A stretch of 64,000 nt of DNA, from NCBI GenBank assembly GCA_965247915.1, contig OZ252048.1:3782001-3846000 (forward strand). Reading direction: 5' to 3'. Source of the DNA: JAKZRT01 sp965247915 (lineage in GTDB: Bacteria; Pseudomonadota; Alphaproteobacteria; Rhodobacterales; Rhodobacteraceae). Positions 50,557-59,990 of this stretch are shown here, piece after piece (positions within the stretch are counted from its first letter, which is position 1; every line of letters begins with the position of its first letter). Under the pieces are notes generated by a model, which was not told the origin of the DNA, made no database searches, and was given only the letters and a program-made list of their open reading frames with translations. Position numbers and translations under genes: made by a program.

Positions 50557-51359
50557 TGGAACTTTCGATCTTGACCGATCAGGTGATAGATTTTGTCATC
50601 AATCTGGGCACTGCGCTGGTCATCGCGGTTCTTGCCCTGTGGTTGTCCGGCTTTCTCAAGCGGCGCATCGTGCGGCTTGGGCTGAAGCACGAAGAGCTTG
50701 ACGACACGCTGTTCACGTTTCTGGGGTCGCTGACCCGATACACCATCCTGGCGATTGCAACGGTGTTTATTCTGGGCCGGTTCGGGGTGCAGACGGCATC
50801 GCTGGTTGCACTTCTTGGTGCCGCGGCTCTGGCCATTGGCCTGGCGCTGCAGGGCACGCTGTCAAATCTTGCGGCGGGGGTGATGCTGATCGCCTTCCGG
50901 CCGATCAAGCTGGGCGACTTCATCGCCGCCGGCGGACATATGGGCACGGTCAAGGACATCTCGCTTTTCAACACCGAACTGGCGACGCTGGACAATGTTC
51001 AGGTAATCGTCCCGAACAACATGATCTGGAACGCGGCGATCACCAATTATTCGGTCTACACCACGCGCCGGATCGAACTGATGTTCGGAGTCAGCTACGG
51101 CAGCGACCTGAAAAAGGCCGAAGCGATTATCTTTGCCACGCTCGCCAAGGACGACCGCGTTCACGCCGACCCCGAGCACTTTGTGAAAGTCACGGCGCTG
51201 AGCGCCAGTTCGGTCGATTTCATGATCCGTGTCTGGTGCGACGCCAGTGACTTTCTGGCGCTCAAGTCCGATCTGACCCGCGCCGTCAAGGAAGCCTTCG
51301 ACGCGGCCGGGATCGACATCCCGTTCCCGACAACAAAGGTCATTCGCGTCGACGGCTAA
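50556..51359 (+). CDS. Small-conductance mechanosensitive channel (MscS family)
   Basis: A 267-residue channel with three N-terminal membrane helices. The pore helix TM3 is rich in Gly and Ala (VALLGAAALAIGLALQGTLSNLAAGVMLIAFRPIKLGDFI). The beta domain (GTVKDISLFNTELATLDNVQVIVPNN) and alpha/beta C-domain follow. It protects cells from osmotic downshock in the inner membrane. The size is near that of E. coli MscS (286). Complete and coupled to phhB. Confidence 0.92.
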   Translation: MELSILTDQVIDFVINLGTALVIAVLALWLSGFLKRRIVRLGLKHEELDDTLFTFLGSLTRYTILAIATVFILGRFGVQTASLVALLGAAALAIGLALQGTLSNLAAGVMLIAFRPIKLGDFIAAGGHMGTVKDISLFNTELATLDNVQVIVPNNMIWNAAITNYSVYTTRRIELMFGVSYGSDLKKAEAIIFATLAKDDRVHADPEHFVKVTALSASSVDFMIRVWCDASDFLALKSDLTRAVKEAFDAAGIDIPFPTTKVIRVDG

Positions 51360-51368
51360 ATGGCCCGG

Positions 51369-51857
51369 CTACGCCAGCGCCAGCAGCGTCTCGCCCGAGG
51401 TCGTGTCACAAACGCCGCGCTTTTCTTCGCGATGCAGCACCGCGACGACGCCGTCGTCCACGATCGCGGCAAAGCGCGCACAGCGCGCGATCAGCCCGGC
51501 GGCGGGGGCGTCGAACCGCATGCCGATGCTTTGGGTAAACCGGCACTCGGGGTCGGCCAGAAATGTCAGGCCTGCGGCGATTGCCCCGGTCGCCTCGCCC
51601 CAGGCAGCCATCACGAAAGGGTCGTTGACCGAAACGCAGATAATCCGCGTTATGCCCTTGGCGGCGAAAGCATCTTTGGTCCGGATAAAGCTCGGGACAT
51701 GTTTGTTGCTGCATGTGCCGGTGAACGCACCCGGCAGCCCGAACAAAACCACGCGCCGCCGCGCCAGCAGCGGCGTCAAAGGCACCGGTTCCGGCCCCCG
51801 GGCGCCGACCCACATCAATTCAGCCTCAGGCAGACGTGTCCCAACATTGATCGCCAT
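51369..51857 (-). CDS. Peroxiredoxin (PrxV-type)
   Basis: A 162-residue thiol peroxidase from the ATG 51857. The peroxidatic cysteine is in LFGLPGAFTGTCSNKHVPSFI; most relatives have PGAFTPTCS, so the Pro-to-Gly change next to the cysteine is a minor oddity. ITRIICVSVNDPFVMAAWGEATGA and LADPECRFTQSIGM are family-typical. It reduces hydroperoxides with glutathione/glutaredoxin or thioredoxin. It converges with mscS (9-bp gap). Confidence 0.9.
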   Translation of the reverse strand: MAINVGTRLPEAELMWVGARGPEPVPLTPLLARRRVVLFGLPGAFTGTCSNKHVPSFIRTKDAFAAKGITRIICVSVNDPFVMAAWGEATGAIAAGLTFLADPECRFTQSIGMRFDAPAAGLIARCARFAAIVDDGVVAVLHREEKRGVCDTTSGETLLALA

Positions 51858-51938
51858 GGGCAGCCCTCTGCATTGCCATTTTCTGCGGCGAGCATATAGG
51901 GTCCGGCAAGGCGACCCCAGCACGAAAGCGCATCACCC

Positions 51939-53150
51939 ATGGAACATTTCGCAATCATTGGTGCGGGGCAGGCCGGAAGCTCGCTGGTGGGTGCATTGCG
52001 CACCCTTGGGTTTGACGGGCAGATCACGCTGATCGGGTCCGAGCCGCATCTGCCTTACCAGCGCCCGCCGCTGTCAAAGGCCTATTTGCTGGGCGAAATG
52101 GACCGCGACCGGCTGTTGCTGCGCAACCAGGCCTATTACGGTGACATGAACATTACCCTGCGCCTGGGGCGCGCGGTCAAGGGCATCGACACCCGCGCAC
52201 AGACCCTGGAACTCGGTGGCGAGACCATTGCCTATGACAAACTGGCGCTGACCGTGGGTCTGGAGCCGCGCCGCCTGCCTGCGGCCATCGGCGGCGCGCT
52301 GGAGGGCGTCTATGTGATCCGCAATCTCACCGATGTCGATGCGATTTATGATCCGATCCGCCGCGCGCGGCGCGCGCTGGTCGTCGGCGGCGGCTATATC
52401 GGTCTGGAAGGCGCTGCGGTGGCGCGCAAGCTGGGGCTTGAGGTGGCGGTGATCGAAATGGCCGACCGTATTCTCAACCGCGTGGCGTCGGCCGAGACCG
52501 CCGATTTCATCCGCGCGCTGCATGGCCACAACGGTGCAGAGATCCGCGAAGGCGTGGGGCTCAAGCGTCTGACCGGCGATCTGCACGTGACCGGGGCCGA
52601 GCTGAGCGACGGCACCACGATCGAGGCCGACATCGTGATCGCAGGCATCGGCATGGCGGGCGACGTGACCCTGGCCACGCAGGCTGGCCTGCGCGTCGAT
52701 CAGGGGATCGTCGTCGATGACTTTTGCCAGACTTCGGACCCGTCGATCTACGCCGCGGGCGACTGCACCCGCCAGCCCTACAAAGGCGCGATGATCCGCC
52801 TGGAATCGGTGCAGAACGCCATCGATCAGGGCGCGGCGGCGGGCGCCAACATGCTGGGCGCGAACGCGCCCTATCGCGCCTTCCCGTGGTTCTGGTCGGA
52901 TCAATATGATTGCAACCTCCAGATCGCCGGTCTCAGCACCGGTTACGACAAGATCGTCACGCGCGGCGGCACCGACGATGCGCCGCTCAGCCACTGGTAT
53001 TACCGGGGCGACATCTTTCTGGCGGTCGATGCCATGTCCGATGCGCGCGCCTACATGGTCGGCAAGCGGCTTTTGGAGGCGGGCAAAAGCCCCGATCCGG
53101 TGGCGGTCAGGAACACCAGCGCCGATCTCAAGGCGCTGCTGCGCGCGTGA
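51939..53150 (+). CDS. FAD-dependent ferredoxin/rubredoxin reductase-like oxidoreductase
   Basis: A 403-residue flavoprotein. The FAD site is IIGAGQAGSSLVGALRTLGF, the substrate loop PYQRPPLSKAYLLGE, the NAD site LVVGGGYIGLEGAAVARKLGLEV, and the second FAD contact IYAAGDCTRQPYKGAMIRLESVQNAIDQG. The layout is that of NADH-dependent reductases of P450/dioxygenase electron chains. No partner ferredoxin is nearby. Its stop overlaps the rsmD GTG by two bases. Confidence 0.85.
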   Translation: MEHFAIIGAGQAGSSLVGALRTLGFDGQITLIGSEPHLPYQRPPLSKAYLLGEMDRDRLLLRNQAYYGDMNITLRLGRAVKGIDTRAQTLELGGETIAYDKLALTVGLEPRRLPAAIGGALEGVYVIRNLTDVDAIYDPIRRARRALVVGGGYIGLEGAAVARKLGLEVAVIEMADRILNRVASAETADFIRALHGHNGAEIREGVGLKRLTGDLHVTGAELSDGTTIEADIVIAGIGMAGDVTLATQAGLRVDQGIVVDDFCQTSDPSIYAAGDCTRQPYKGAMIRLESVQNAIDQGAAAGANMLGANAPYRAFPWFWSDQYDCNLQIAGLSTGYDKIVTRGGTDDAPLSHWYYRGDIFLAVDAMSDARAYMVGKRLLEAGKSPDPVAVRNTSADLKALLRA

Positions 53151-53710
53151 GGATCATAGCCGGTCAATGGCGGGGCCGGGCGCTGACACCCGTGGGCAAG
53201 GGCGACGCGCGCGCGCATCTGCGCCCCACCACCGACCGGACCCGCGAGAGCCTGTTTTCGATCCTCGCCGGCGGCCGTTTTGGCGATCCGCTAACGGCCG
53301 CACGGGTTCTCGATGTGTTCGCGGGGACCGGCGCTTTGGGTCTTGAGGCGCTGTCGCGCGGGGCGGAAGTTGCCACCTTTGTCGAAAACGGGCGCCGAGC
53401 ACAGCGGTTGATTGCCCGCAATATCGACCTCTGCTGCGCAACCGGTCGGGCGCGCCTGCATGCCCGCGACGCGCGCCAACCGGGGCCGAACCCCGACGCC
53501 GCCTATGATCTGGTGTTCCTCGACCCGCCTTACGGCGCAGGGCTCGGCGCGGCCGCTCTGAGCGCGTTTATAGCCGGTGGCTGGGTCGCGGCGGGCGCGC
53601 TGATTGTCTGGGAGGAGGCTGCGGCTCAGCCCGAAACCGAAAGGTTCACAGTGCTCGAAAGCCGCCGGTTTAGCGATACCTGGATCACCTTCATGCGCGC
53701 TGCGTCGTGA
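53147..53710 (+). CDS. rsmD: 16S rRNA (guanine966-N2)-methyltransferase
   Basis: A 187-residue SAM-dependent enzyme that methylates G966 of 16S rRNA in the 30S subunit. It starts at the GTG 53147 (MRIIAGQWRGRAL) and shows RPTTDRTRESLFSIL, VLDVFAGTGALGLEALSRGA (SAM motif I) and LVFLDPPYG (catalytic N/DPPY motif). The longer frame from 52910 lies in the reductase gene and is rejected. Confidence 0.92.
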   Translation: MRIIAGQWRGRALTPVGKGDARAHLRPTTDRTRESLFSILAGGRFGDPLTAARVLDVFAGTGALGLEALSRGAEVATFVENGRRAQRLIARNIDLCCATGRARLHARDARQPGPNPDAAYDLVFLDPPYGAGLGAAALSAFIAGGWVAAGALIVWEEAAAQPETERFTVLESRRFSDTWITFMRAAS

Positions 53711-53979
53711 CCCGGCGCCGGCCCATTACCAACGCGCGAAAACGTGTTCGGCCAGGCAATGATCTGGCACCACAATCCGTGCTATGCTCGCGCCATGATC
53801 GCCGCGACCCATTTGCTGTCTGATGCTTTCGCGCTTGCCACACCAAGGCCCGCGCCGGACCCGCGGCACTGGCGGCCACCGCTTTTTGTCGGCGATTGTG
53901 CGACGCCATTTGCCGGATCGACGCTGTTGCTTGCCATGATCCGAGCGCAGAAAATAGGGGAAGAAGATCCGCCCCGCGC

Positions 53980-54789
53980 CTAATACGTCGGATGGAACCG
54001 CCCGCCGGGGCTAAGCGTGAAAATCTCGCACCCGTCTTCGGTGACACCTACAGCATGCTCGAATTGTGCGCTGAGCGACTTGTCGCGGGTCACCGCGGTC
54101 CAGTCGTCGGCCAGCACTTTGGTCTCGGCCCGGCCGAGGTTGACCATCGGCTCGATGGTGAAAAACATGCCCGGTTCCAGCACTGGGCCGGTGCCCGGGC
54201 GTCCGTAGTGCAGCACATTGGGCGGCGCGTGAAACACCCGGCCCAACCCGTGCCCGCAGAAATCGCGCACGATCGACATGCGGTGGCCTTCGGCATAGGC
54301 TTGGATGGCGCGCCCGATGTCACCGAATGTATTGCCGGGCCGAACCGCCTCGATGCCTTGCATCAGGGCGTCGTGGGTGACCTGGATCAGCCGCTCGGCC
54401 CGGCGCGACAGTTTGCCCGCGACATACATGCGGCTGGTGTCGCCGTACCAGCCACCCACGATCACGGTCACGTCGATGTTCAGCACATCGCCGTCATTCA
54501 GGCGCTTGTCGCCCGGAATGCCGTGACAGACCACATGGTTGACCGAAATGCACGAGGCGTGCTGATAGCCCTTGTAACCGATGGTGGCCGAGGTCGCGCC
54601 CGCCGCATCGATCCTGCCTCGGATGAAATCATCGAGCGCCCCGGTGGTCACGCCAACCTGAACCAGCGGCGCCAGCGCATCCAATATCTCGGCCGCCAGC
54701 CGCCCGACCACATGCATTCCGGCAAAGTCGCCGGGCGCATGGATGCGGATCCCCTCGCGGGTGATGCGGCCTATGTGTTTGTCGTCCAA
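53980..54789 (-). CDS. map: Methionine aminopeptidase type I
   Basis: A 269-residue cytosolic metalloprotease that removes N-terminal Met. Metal ligands are visible: Asp in NIDVTVIVGGWYGDTSRM (two Asp), His in GHGLGRVFHAPP, Glu in FFTIEPMVNLG and Glu in QFEHAVGVTEDG. The substrate-site CISVNHVVCHGIPG is family-typical. No N-terminal zinc-finger extension. It precedes sfsA on the same strand. Confidence 0.95.
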   Translation of the reverse strand: MDDKHIGRITREGIRIHAPGDFAGMHVVGRLAAEILDALAPLVQVGVTTGALDDFIRGRIDAAGATSATIGYKGYQHASCISVNHVVCHGIPGDKRLNDGDVLNIDVTVIVGGWYGDTSRMYVAGKLSRRAERLIQVTHDALMQGIEAVRPGNTFGDIGRAIQAYAEGHRMSIVRDFCGHGLGRVFHAPPNVLHYGRPGTGPVLEPGMFFTIEPMVNLGRAETKVLADDWTAVTRDKSLSAQFEHAVGVTEDGCEIFTLSPGGRFHPTY

Positions 54790-54844
54790 ACGGGTGCTCC
54801 TTATCGACGCCTACATAATGCAGGGCGCAGGTCAGGAAAAGGTG

Positions 54845-55552
54845 TCACGCGGGCAGGGTCGGCAGTCGGTCGGCGATCCAGACGCCGCGCGGCGAAATTC
54901 GCGTGCCATAGGCCAGAACCTCGACCCCAGCCGCCCGCGCCGCGCGCGCCGCCGCCGCGTAAGCCGGGTCGATATCCGCCGCCAGCGCCACGGCGCCGCA
55001 GTCGGTGCGCTGCACCAGATACAGCATCACCGCGCGATCGCCGCGCGCCGCCTGCGCCGCCAGTTCGCCCAGGTGTTTGGCTCCGCGCCTTGTCACCGTG
55101 TCGGGAAATTCGGCCAGACCGGTCCGGCGGGCCAGCGTCACCGATTTAACCTCGACATAGGCGGGCGGGCCTTGCCTGCCTGACAACAGAAAATCGACGC
55201 GGCTGTTGGCCCCGTATGTCACCTCGGCCCGTATCTGGTGGTAATCGGCCAGCTCGGCGATCTGGCCGTTTGCCAGCGCCTCGGCCACCACTCGATTAGC
55301 CGCACCGGTGTCGACGCAGGCGAAATGACCGCCGGGAAGCTCGGTCAGCCGCCAGCCGTAGTTCAGCTTTTTCTTGGCATCGTCATTGGGTTCCAGCCAG
55401 ATGCGCGCGCCCGCCTCGGCCAGCCCGGTCATCGCACCGGGGTTGGGGCAATGGGCGGTCGCCCCGGTCCCGTCGGTCAGCCGCACATCGGCCAGAAACC
55501 GTTTGTGGCGGCGGATCAGGGTGGCCGGGATCAGATCGGTTTGAAAGCGCAT
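54845..55552 (-). CDS. sfsA: SfsA-family protein (sugar fermentation stimulation)
   Basis: A 235-residue protein from the ATG 55552. It shows the two-domain SfsA pattern: ATLIRRHKRFLADVRLTDG (OB-like DNA-binding part), AHCPNPGAMTGL, SRVDFLLSG, YVEVKSVTLARRTGLAEFPDTVTRRGAKHLGEL with nuclease-like D-ExK residues, and RTDCGAVALAADIDPAYAAA. Its molecular role is debated: a transcriptional effect on maltose genes in E. coli, and a restriction-endonuclease-like core. The start lies 47 bp from the divergent cinA-like gene. Confidence 0.9.
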   Translation of the reverse strand: MRFQTDLIPATLIRRHKRFLADVRLTDGTGATAHCPNPGAMTGLAEAGARIWLEPNDDAKKKLNYGWRLTELPGGHFACVDTGAANRVVAEALANGQIAELADYHQIRAEVTYGANSRVDFLLSGRQGPPAYVEVKSVTLARRTGLAEFPDTVTRRGAKHLGELAAQAARGDRAVMLYLVQRTDCGAVALAADIDPAYAAAARAARAAGVEVLAYGTRISPRGVWIADRLPTLPA

Positions 55553-55598
55553 GAAACCCATCCTATACCAGCGCAAACGCCGCCCGCAAGGAGCCGCC

Positions 55599-56327
55599 AT
55601 GACCAACCCCACTGCCGCCATGCTGGTGATCGGCGACGAAATTCTGTCAGGGCGCACCCGCGACGCCAATATGTTCCACCTGGCCAGGCGGCTGGCCGCG
55701 CAGGGGATCGACCTGACCGAGGTGCGCGTCGTGTCTGACGTTGAGGCCGCGATCATCAGCGCGGTGCAGGCTCTGTCTGCCGCCTATACCCACGTCTTCA
55801 CTTCGGGCGGGATCGGCCCGACGCACGATGACATCACTGCGCAATCAGTGGCCGCCGCTTTTGGCGTGGGCATCGACGTGCGCGCCGACGCGCGGGCGAT
55901 CTTAGAGACCCATTACAAACGGCTGGGGCACGACCTGAACCCGGCCCGCCTGCGGATGGCGCGCATTCCCGATGGAGCCCGGCTGATCGAAAACGCGGTG
56001 TCATTCGCGCCGGGGTTTACGCTGGAAAACGTGCATGTGCTGGCCGGTGTACCGAAGATATTCGAAGCCATGCTGGATGCGCTTCTGCTCACGCTCGCCA
56101 GCGGCACACCGACCGTCAGCCGGTCGCTGCGCATCGAACGCCCCGAGGGCGAGATCGCCGGGCCGCTGGCGGCTCTCGCCGACCGGCACCCCGATCTGGC
56201 GCTCGGCTGTTATCCGTTCAACGAAGCCGGTGTTTACGGCGCGAACGTGGTGATCCGGGGGGCCAGCGCCGACCGCGTGGACCAGGCCGCCGCCGAGCTG
56301 TCGAAGACGTTTCCGGATGCCAAATGA
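55599..56327 (+). CDS. CinA-like molybdopterin-binding-domain protein
   Basis: A 242-residue protein from the ATG 55599, which follows AAGGAGCCGCC. It has the MoaB/CinA-N domain: AAMLVIGDEILSGRTRDANMFHLARRL, HVFTSGGIGPTHDDITAQSVAAAFG and the later VHVLAGVPKIFEAML. The C-terminal pyridine-nucleotide amidohydrolase part of full CinA is absent. Family members of this size are often called competence/damage-inducible protein A; enzymatic activity (ADP-ribose pyrophosphatase type) is not assured. Its stop overlaps the next ATG by four bases. Confidence 0.85.
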   Translation: MTNPTAAMLVIGDEILSGRTRDANMFHLARRLAAQGIDLTEVRVVSDVEAAIISAVQALSAAYTHVFTSGGIGPTHDDITAQSVAAAFGVGIDVRADARAILETHYKRLGHDLNPARLRMARIPDGARLIENAVSFAPGFTLENVHVLAGVPKIFEAMLDALLLTLASGTPTVSRSLRIERPEGEIAGPLAALADRHPDLALGCYPFNEAGVYGANVVIRGASADRVDQAAAELSKTFPDAK

Positions 56328-57109
56328 GCCTGCCCACCGCCGCCGAACTTGATCCTGCGATCGAGGCCACCTGGCCCGCCGCCAGCCATCAGACCGTCGG
56401 GCCATTCACATTGCGTGAGGGGCAGGCTGGCGGTCAGCGGGCTTCGGCCGCCACCGCCCAAGGCCCGGCCAGCCGCGCCGACATCAACGCCGCCGCGCGC
56501 GCCATGACCGAGATGGGGCAGCGCCCGATCTTCCGTCTGCGCCCCGGCGAGGATGCGCTGGACGCGGCACTGGCCGATGCCGGATTTGCAGCTCACGACC
56601 CGACCAATATTCTCGCCGCGCCGACAGCCCGGATCGCAGCGCTGGACCTGCCGCGCGTGCGGGCCTTCCTGATCTGGCCGCCGCTGGCCATCATGGACAC
56701 GCTCTGGACCGAGGGCGGCATCGGCCCTGGTCGCCGCGCTGTCATGGCCCGCGCCAAAGTCCCGAAAACGGCGGTTCTGGGGCGCGGTGCCGACAGGCCG
56801 GCGGGTGTCGCCTTCGCGGCAATCTGCGCAAATGTGGCAATGATCCACGCCGTGCAGGTCGCGCCCGCCGTGCGTCGGCGGAAAGTTGCGCATCACATGA
56901 TGGGGGCGTTGGCGCGGTGGGCACAAGATTTGGGTGTGCCCTGGCTGGCGACCCTATGCACTTGCCATAACTTGGCCGCAAATTCGCTTTACTCAGAGTT
57001 AGGTTTTTCGCTGGTGGCCCAATATCATTTTCGGGTAGGGGCGGCTGGACGGGAGACGGTTTCAGGACAAGGAAGTCATGAACAAGAATTCCCTGCCAAC
57101 GGCGCTTGA
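56324..57109 (+). CDS. GNAT-family N-acetyltransferase
   Basis: A 261-residue protein with a GNAT core at the C-terminal end: AGVAFAAICANVAMIHAVQVAPAVRRRKVAHHMMGALARWAQDLG (acetyl-CoA loop RRRKVA) and LATLCTCHNLAANSLYSELGFSLVAQYHFRV. The N-terminal half lacks obvious homology. The acceptor is unknown. It overlaps the peroxidase-related gene by 32 bp, which is unusually long for this window. Confidence 0.78.
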   Translation: MSLPTAAELDPAIEATWPAASHQTVGPFTLREGQAGGQRASAATAQGPASRADINAAARAMTEMGQRPIFRLRPGEDALDAALADAGFAAHDPTNILAAPTARIAALDLPRVRAFLIWPPLAIMDTLWTEGGIGPGRRAVMARAKVPKTAVLGRGADRPAGVAFAAICANVAMIHAVQVAPAVRRRKVAHHMMGALARWAQDLGVPWLATLCTCHNLAANSLYSELGFSLVAQYHFRVGAAGRETVSGQGSHEQEFPANGA

Positions 57110-57653
57110 TCTGCCAGCGGTCGATCCGCTTCCCGAAGCCACGCAAAAGAATTTCGACGTCTGCCAGGACAAGCTGGGGCTGGTGCCGAATGTGCTCAGG
57201 TCTTATGCTTTCGATCCCGACAATCTCGACGCTTTTGCCGGTCTTTACAACGACTTAATGCTTTCGCCATCGGGGCTTTCCAGGCTTGACCGCGAAATGA
57301 TTGCGGTGGTGGTTTCTTCGGTAAACCTTTGCTTTTACTGCCTAACCGCGCATGGGGCCGGGGTGCGCGAACTGTCGGGCGACCCGGTTCTGGGCGAACG
57401 CATGGTGATGAACTGGCGCACCGCCGACCTTGATCCGCGCCAGACCGCGATGCTGGAATTCACCGAGAAAGTCACGACCCAAAGCCACCGGGTTTCGGAA
57501 ACCGACCGTGCGGCGCTGCGCGCTGCCGGGTTTGCCGACCGCGATATCTGGGACATCGCGGCCGTTGCTGCTTTTTTCAACATGTCCAACCGCATGGCTT
57601 CTGCCGTCGACATGGAACCGAACCCTGAATATCATGGGCGGCACCGCTCATGA
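57078..57653 (+). CDS. Peroxidase-related carboxymuconolactone decarboxylase-family protein
   Basis: A 191-residue AhpD-like protein. The redox motif is SSVNLCFYCLTAHGAGVR (CxxC followed by TAH) at about residue 85, placing it in the uncharacterised peroxidase-related group of the CMD family (TIGR01926 type). Likely an alkylhydroperoxidase or disulfide-reductase activity. It ends GRHRS, with the stop overlapping the OmpA-family start by four bases. Confidence 0.85.
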   Translation: MNKNSLPTALDLPAVDPLPEATQKNFDVCQDKLGLVPNVLRSYAFDPDNLDAFAGLYNDLMLSPSGLSRLDREMIAVVVSSVNLCFYCLTAHGAGVRELSGDPVLGERMVMNWRTADLDPRQTAMLEFTEKVTTQSHRVSETDRAALRAAGFADRDIWDIAAVAAFFNMSNRMASAVDMEPNPEYHGRHRS

Positions 57654-58594
57654 TGCAACGCACTGCCATAACGATCGCTCTTGCACTGACCGCGCCACTG
57701 GCTGCGTCTACTGCCGATTTTGACCTGCCCGCAGGTGCCTTGCTCGCGGCCGAAGAAAGCGAAGGCCTGACCAGCCAGCGTCTGCCCATCGGGCCTTACG
57801 GGTTGGGCGAGCTTCCGGCGATCTGGGCCGAAGGCGCGCGCCAACTTCAGGCCTGGCACACGCCCGATGCAACGCTCACCACATTGCAGGTGCTGGCGCC
57901 GCTGCGCGAACAGCTTCTGGCGCAGGGCTACGAGATCTTGTTCGAATGCCGTGATATCGATTGTGGCGGATTTGACTTTCGCTACAGCCAGGACCTGCTG
58001 CCCGAACCCGAAATGCATGTGAATCTAGGCGATTACCGCTTCCTTTCCGGGCAGCGCATGACCGACGACCGGCCTGAATATGTGTCGCTGATGGTCAGCC
58101 GCAACCGGTCGCGCGGGTTCGTGCATATCACCACCATCGGGAGCGCCGCCGATGCCGAGCTTGTCCCGGCGACCACGTCGACCAAAAACGACCCAACACT
58201 GCCCGAAGTCATCGGCCAGGATTTCGGCGCGGCGCTCGAGGCCGAAGGCGTGGCGGTGCTCGGCGATCTCAAATTTCCGGTCGGGTCGTCAAAATTGTCC
58301 GAGGGAGACTTTCCCTCGCTTGCGGCACTGGCTGATTATCTGAACGCCAAGCCGGCGATGACCGTGACCCTGGTCGGGCACACCGATGCGGTCGGGTCGA
58401 TGGAAGCTAACTTTCGGCTGTCGCGCGCCCGCGCCGGTTCGGTGCGCGACCGGCTGATCCGCGACTTTGGGGTATTGCCGGCGCAGGTTGACGCCCAAGG
58501 CGTGGGGTACCTGTCACCGCTGGCCTCGAACCTCAACGAAGACGGACGCGACCTGAACCGCCGGGTCGAAGTTGTGTTGACCACCACAAACTAA
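57650..58594 (+). CDS. OmpA-family outer-membrane/periplasmic protein
   Basis: A 314-residue protein with a signal peptide (QRTAITIALALTAPLAASTADF) and a C-terminal OmpA-like peptidoglycan-binding domain: GSSKLSEGDFPSLAALADYLNAKPAMTVTLVGHTDAVGSMEANFRLSRARAGSVRDRLI and LNRRVEVVL. The first 190 residues resemble the DUF4892-type N-terminus only loosely and have two cysteines (ECRDIDCGG) that could pair. It probably tethers outer membrane and cell wall. Converges with creatinase. Confidence 0.82.
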   Translation: MMQRTAITIALALTAPLAASTADFDLPAGALLAAEESEGLTSQRLPIGPYGLGELPAIWAEGARQLQAWHTPDATLTTLQVLAPLREQLLAQGYEILFECRDIDCGGFDFRYSQDLLPEPEMHVNLGDYRFLSGQRMTDDRPEYVSLMVSRNRSRGFVHITTIGSAADAELVPATTSTKNDPTLPEVIGQDFGAALEAEGVAVLGDLKFPVGSSKLSEGDFPSLAALADYLNAKPAMTVTLVGHTDAVGSMEANFRLSRARAGSVRDRLIRDFGVLPAQVDAQGVGYLSPLASNLNEDGRDLNRRVEVVLTTTN

Positions 58595-58639
58595 GCGCCG
58601 ACACCCGCGGAGCCAACTGGCGCGCAACCCTATGAGCCG

Positions 58640-59848
58640 TCAGACGATCACATTGAAATCAGGTCCATAGGGGTAGCCGGTGATATTTTCGTTCCCGTCT
58701 TCCGTGATCACCAGAATATCGTGCTCGCGATATCCGCCCGCCCCCGGTTGACCCTCGGCGATGGTCAACATCGGCTCCATACTGATGACAATGCCGGGCG
58801 TCAGCACCGTGTCGACGTCTTCGCGCAACTCAAGCCCCGCTTCGCGCCCATAATAGTGGCTGAGCACGCCGAAGCTGTGGCCGTATCCAAAGGTCCGGTA
58901 TTGCAACAGATCGCGCTCTTCAAGAAAGGCGTTGATCGCCCGGGTGATCGCGGCGCAAGTGGCACCGGGTTTCAAGAGGCTCATCCCAAATTCGTGTGCC
59001 GCGATGTTGCCCTGCCAGATGCTCAGCGAGGCATCATCGACCTCGCCCACGAACATCGTGCGTTCCAGCGCCGTGTAATAGCCGCTGATCATCGGAAAGG
59101 CGTTCAGGCTGAGGATATCCCCGCGTTCCAGAACCCGGCCCGTCACCGGATTGTGGGCCCCGTCGGTGTTGAGGCCGGACTGGAACCAGACCCAGGTGTC
59201 GCGGTATTCGGCTTGCGGAAAGCGTTTGGCGATCTCGGCCTCCATCGCGTCGCGCCCGGCCATGGCCACGTCGATCTCGCGCGCGCCTTCCCGGACCGCG
59301 TCGCGGATCGCATGGCCACCCACGTCGGCCACCTGCGCACCGTGGCGGATCAAGGCAATTTCGGCGGGTGATTTGTGGATCCGCTGGGTCATCGTCGCGG
59401 GTGCAATGTCAACTGTGGCCGATGGCTTTAGAAAGCCGTTGAGTTTTCCGAATTGCAGCGTCGAAATGTGATCGCCCTCATAGCCGATCCTCTTCGCCGA
59501 ACCGGCGACACTCAGAACCGCGCGCCAGAAATTGTCGCGCTGCCAGTCGGTATAGGTGATGTTGTCACCATAGCACCGTCGCCAGGGCTGACCGGCGTCG
59601 ATGCCTGCCGAGATAGTGACGCTCTCGGATGCGGTCACGACCAGGCCATAGGTGCGGCCAAAGCTGCAGTAAAGAAAGCCGCTGTAATAGGCGATGTTGT
59701 GCATCGAGGTGAAGACGACCGCGTCGACGCCGGTTTTTTCCATGATTCCGCGCAACCCGGCAAGGCGCGCTTGATATTCGCTGTCGTCGAACGGAAGAAC
59801 GGCCTTTTCGCCGTTGTGAAAGCGGTAATGCTCAGGGCGTGCAGTCAT
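58640..59848 (-). CDS. Creatinase (creatine amidinohydrolase)
   Basis: A 402-residue enzyme of the M24 pita-bread fold. The whole length matches creatinase: FHNGEKAVLPFDDSEYQARL, YYSGFLYCSFGRTYGLVV, TISAGIDAGQPWRRCYGDNITYTDWQRDNF, GALNTDGAHNPVT-type LNTDGAHNPVTGRVL, FGYGHSFGVLSHYYGREAGLELREDVDT and GGYREHDILVITEDG. The catalytic His is in GYGHSFG. Unlike aminopeptidases it needs no metals. It hydrolyses creatine to sarcosine and urea, so it points to use of marine methylated amines. Related ectoine hydrolases exist, but the motifs favour creatinase. Confidence 0.85.
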   Translation of the reverse strand: MTARPEHYRFHNGEKAVLPFDDSEYQARLAGLRGIMEKTGVDAVVFTSMHNIAYYSGFLYCSFGRTYGLVVTASESVTISAGIDAGQPWRRCYGDNITYTDWQRDNFWRAVLSVAGSAKRIGYEGDHISTLQFGKLNGFLKPSATVDIAPATMTQRIHKSPAEIALIRHGAQVADVGGHAIRDAVREGAREIDVAMAGRDAMEAEIAKRFPQAEYRDTWVWFQSGLNTDGAHNPVTGRVLERGDILSLNAFPMISGYYTALERTMFVGEVDDASLSIWQGNIAAHEFGMSLLKPGATCAAITRAINAFLEERDLLQYRTFGYGHSFGVLSHYYGREAGLELREDVDTVLTPGIVISMEPMLTIAEGQPGAGGYREHDILVITEDGNENITGYPYGPDFNVIV

Positions 59849-59990
59849 GCCGACCCTCCTTTTCAGAAAGGTCCCGGCGTTCAGGACTGGAAAATTGGTG
59901 CGGCTTTGTCAAAGCGACGCCATCGCTTCAGCCGGGGACGTCTATGCACCAAATCGGCTAACCCGCCAAGCTAAATTATCCGGCGGTGTT

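Noticed and set aside
53744..53983. 79-codon plus-strand frame between rsmD and map
   Set aside because: GTG start without a ribosome site, no domain pattern, and it runs to the converging map stop; not enough support.
53896..55149. Plus-strand frame of 417 codons opposite map and sfsA
   Set aside because: Shadow frame; its C-terminal part is a low-complexity Arg/Pro run typical of GC-rich antisense reading.
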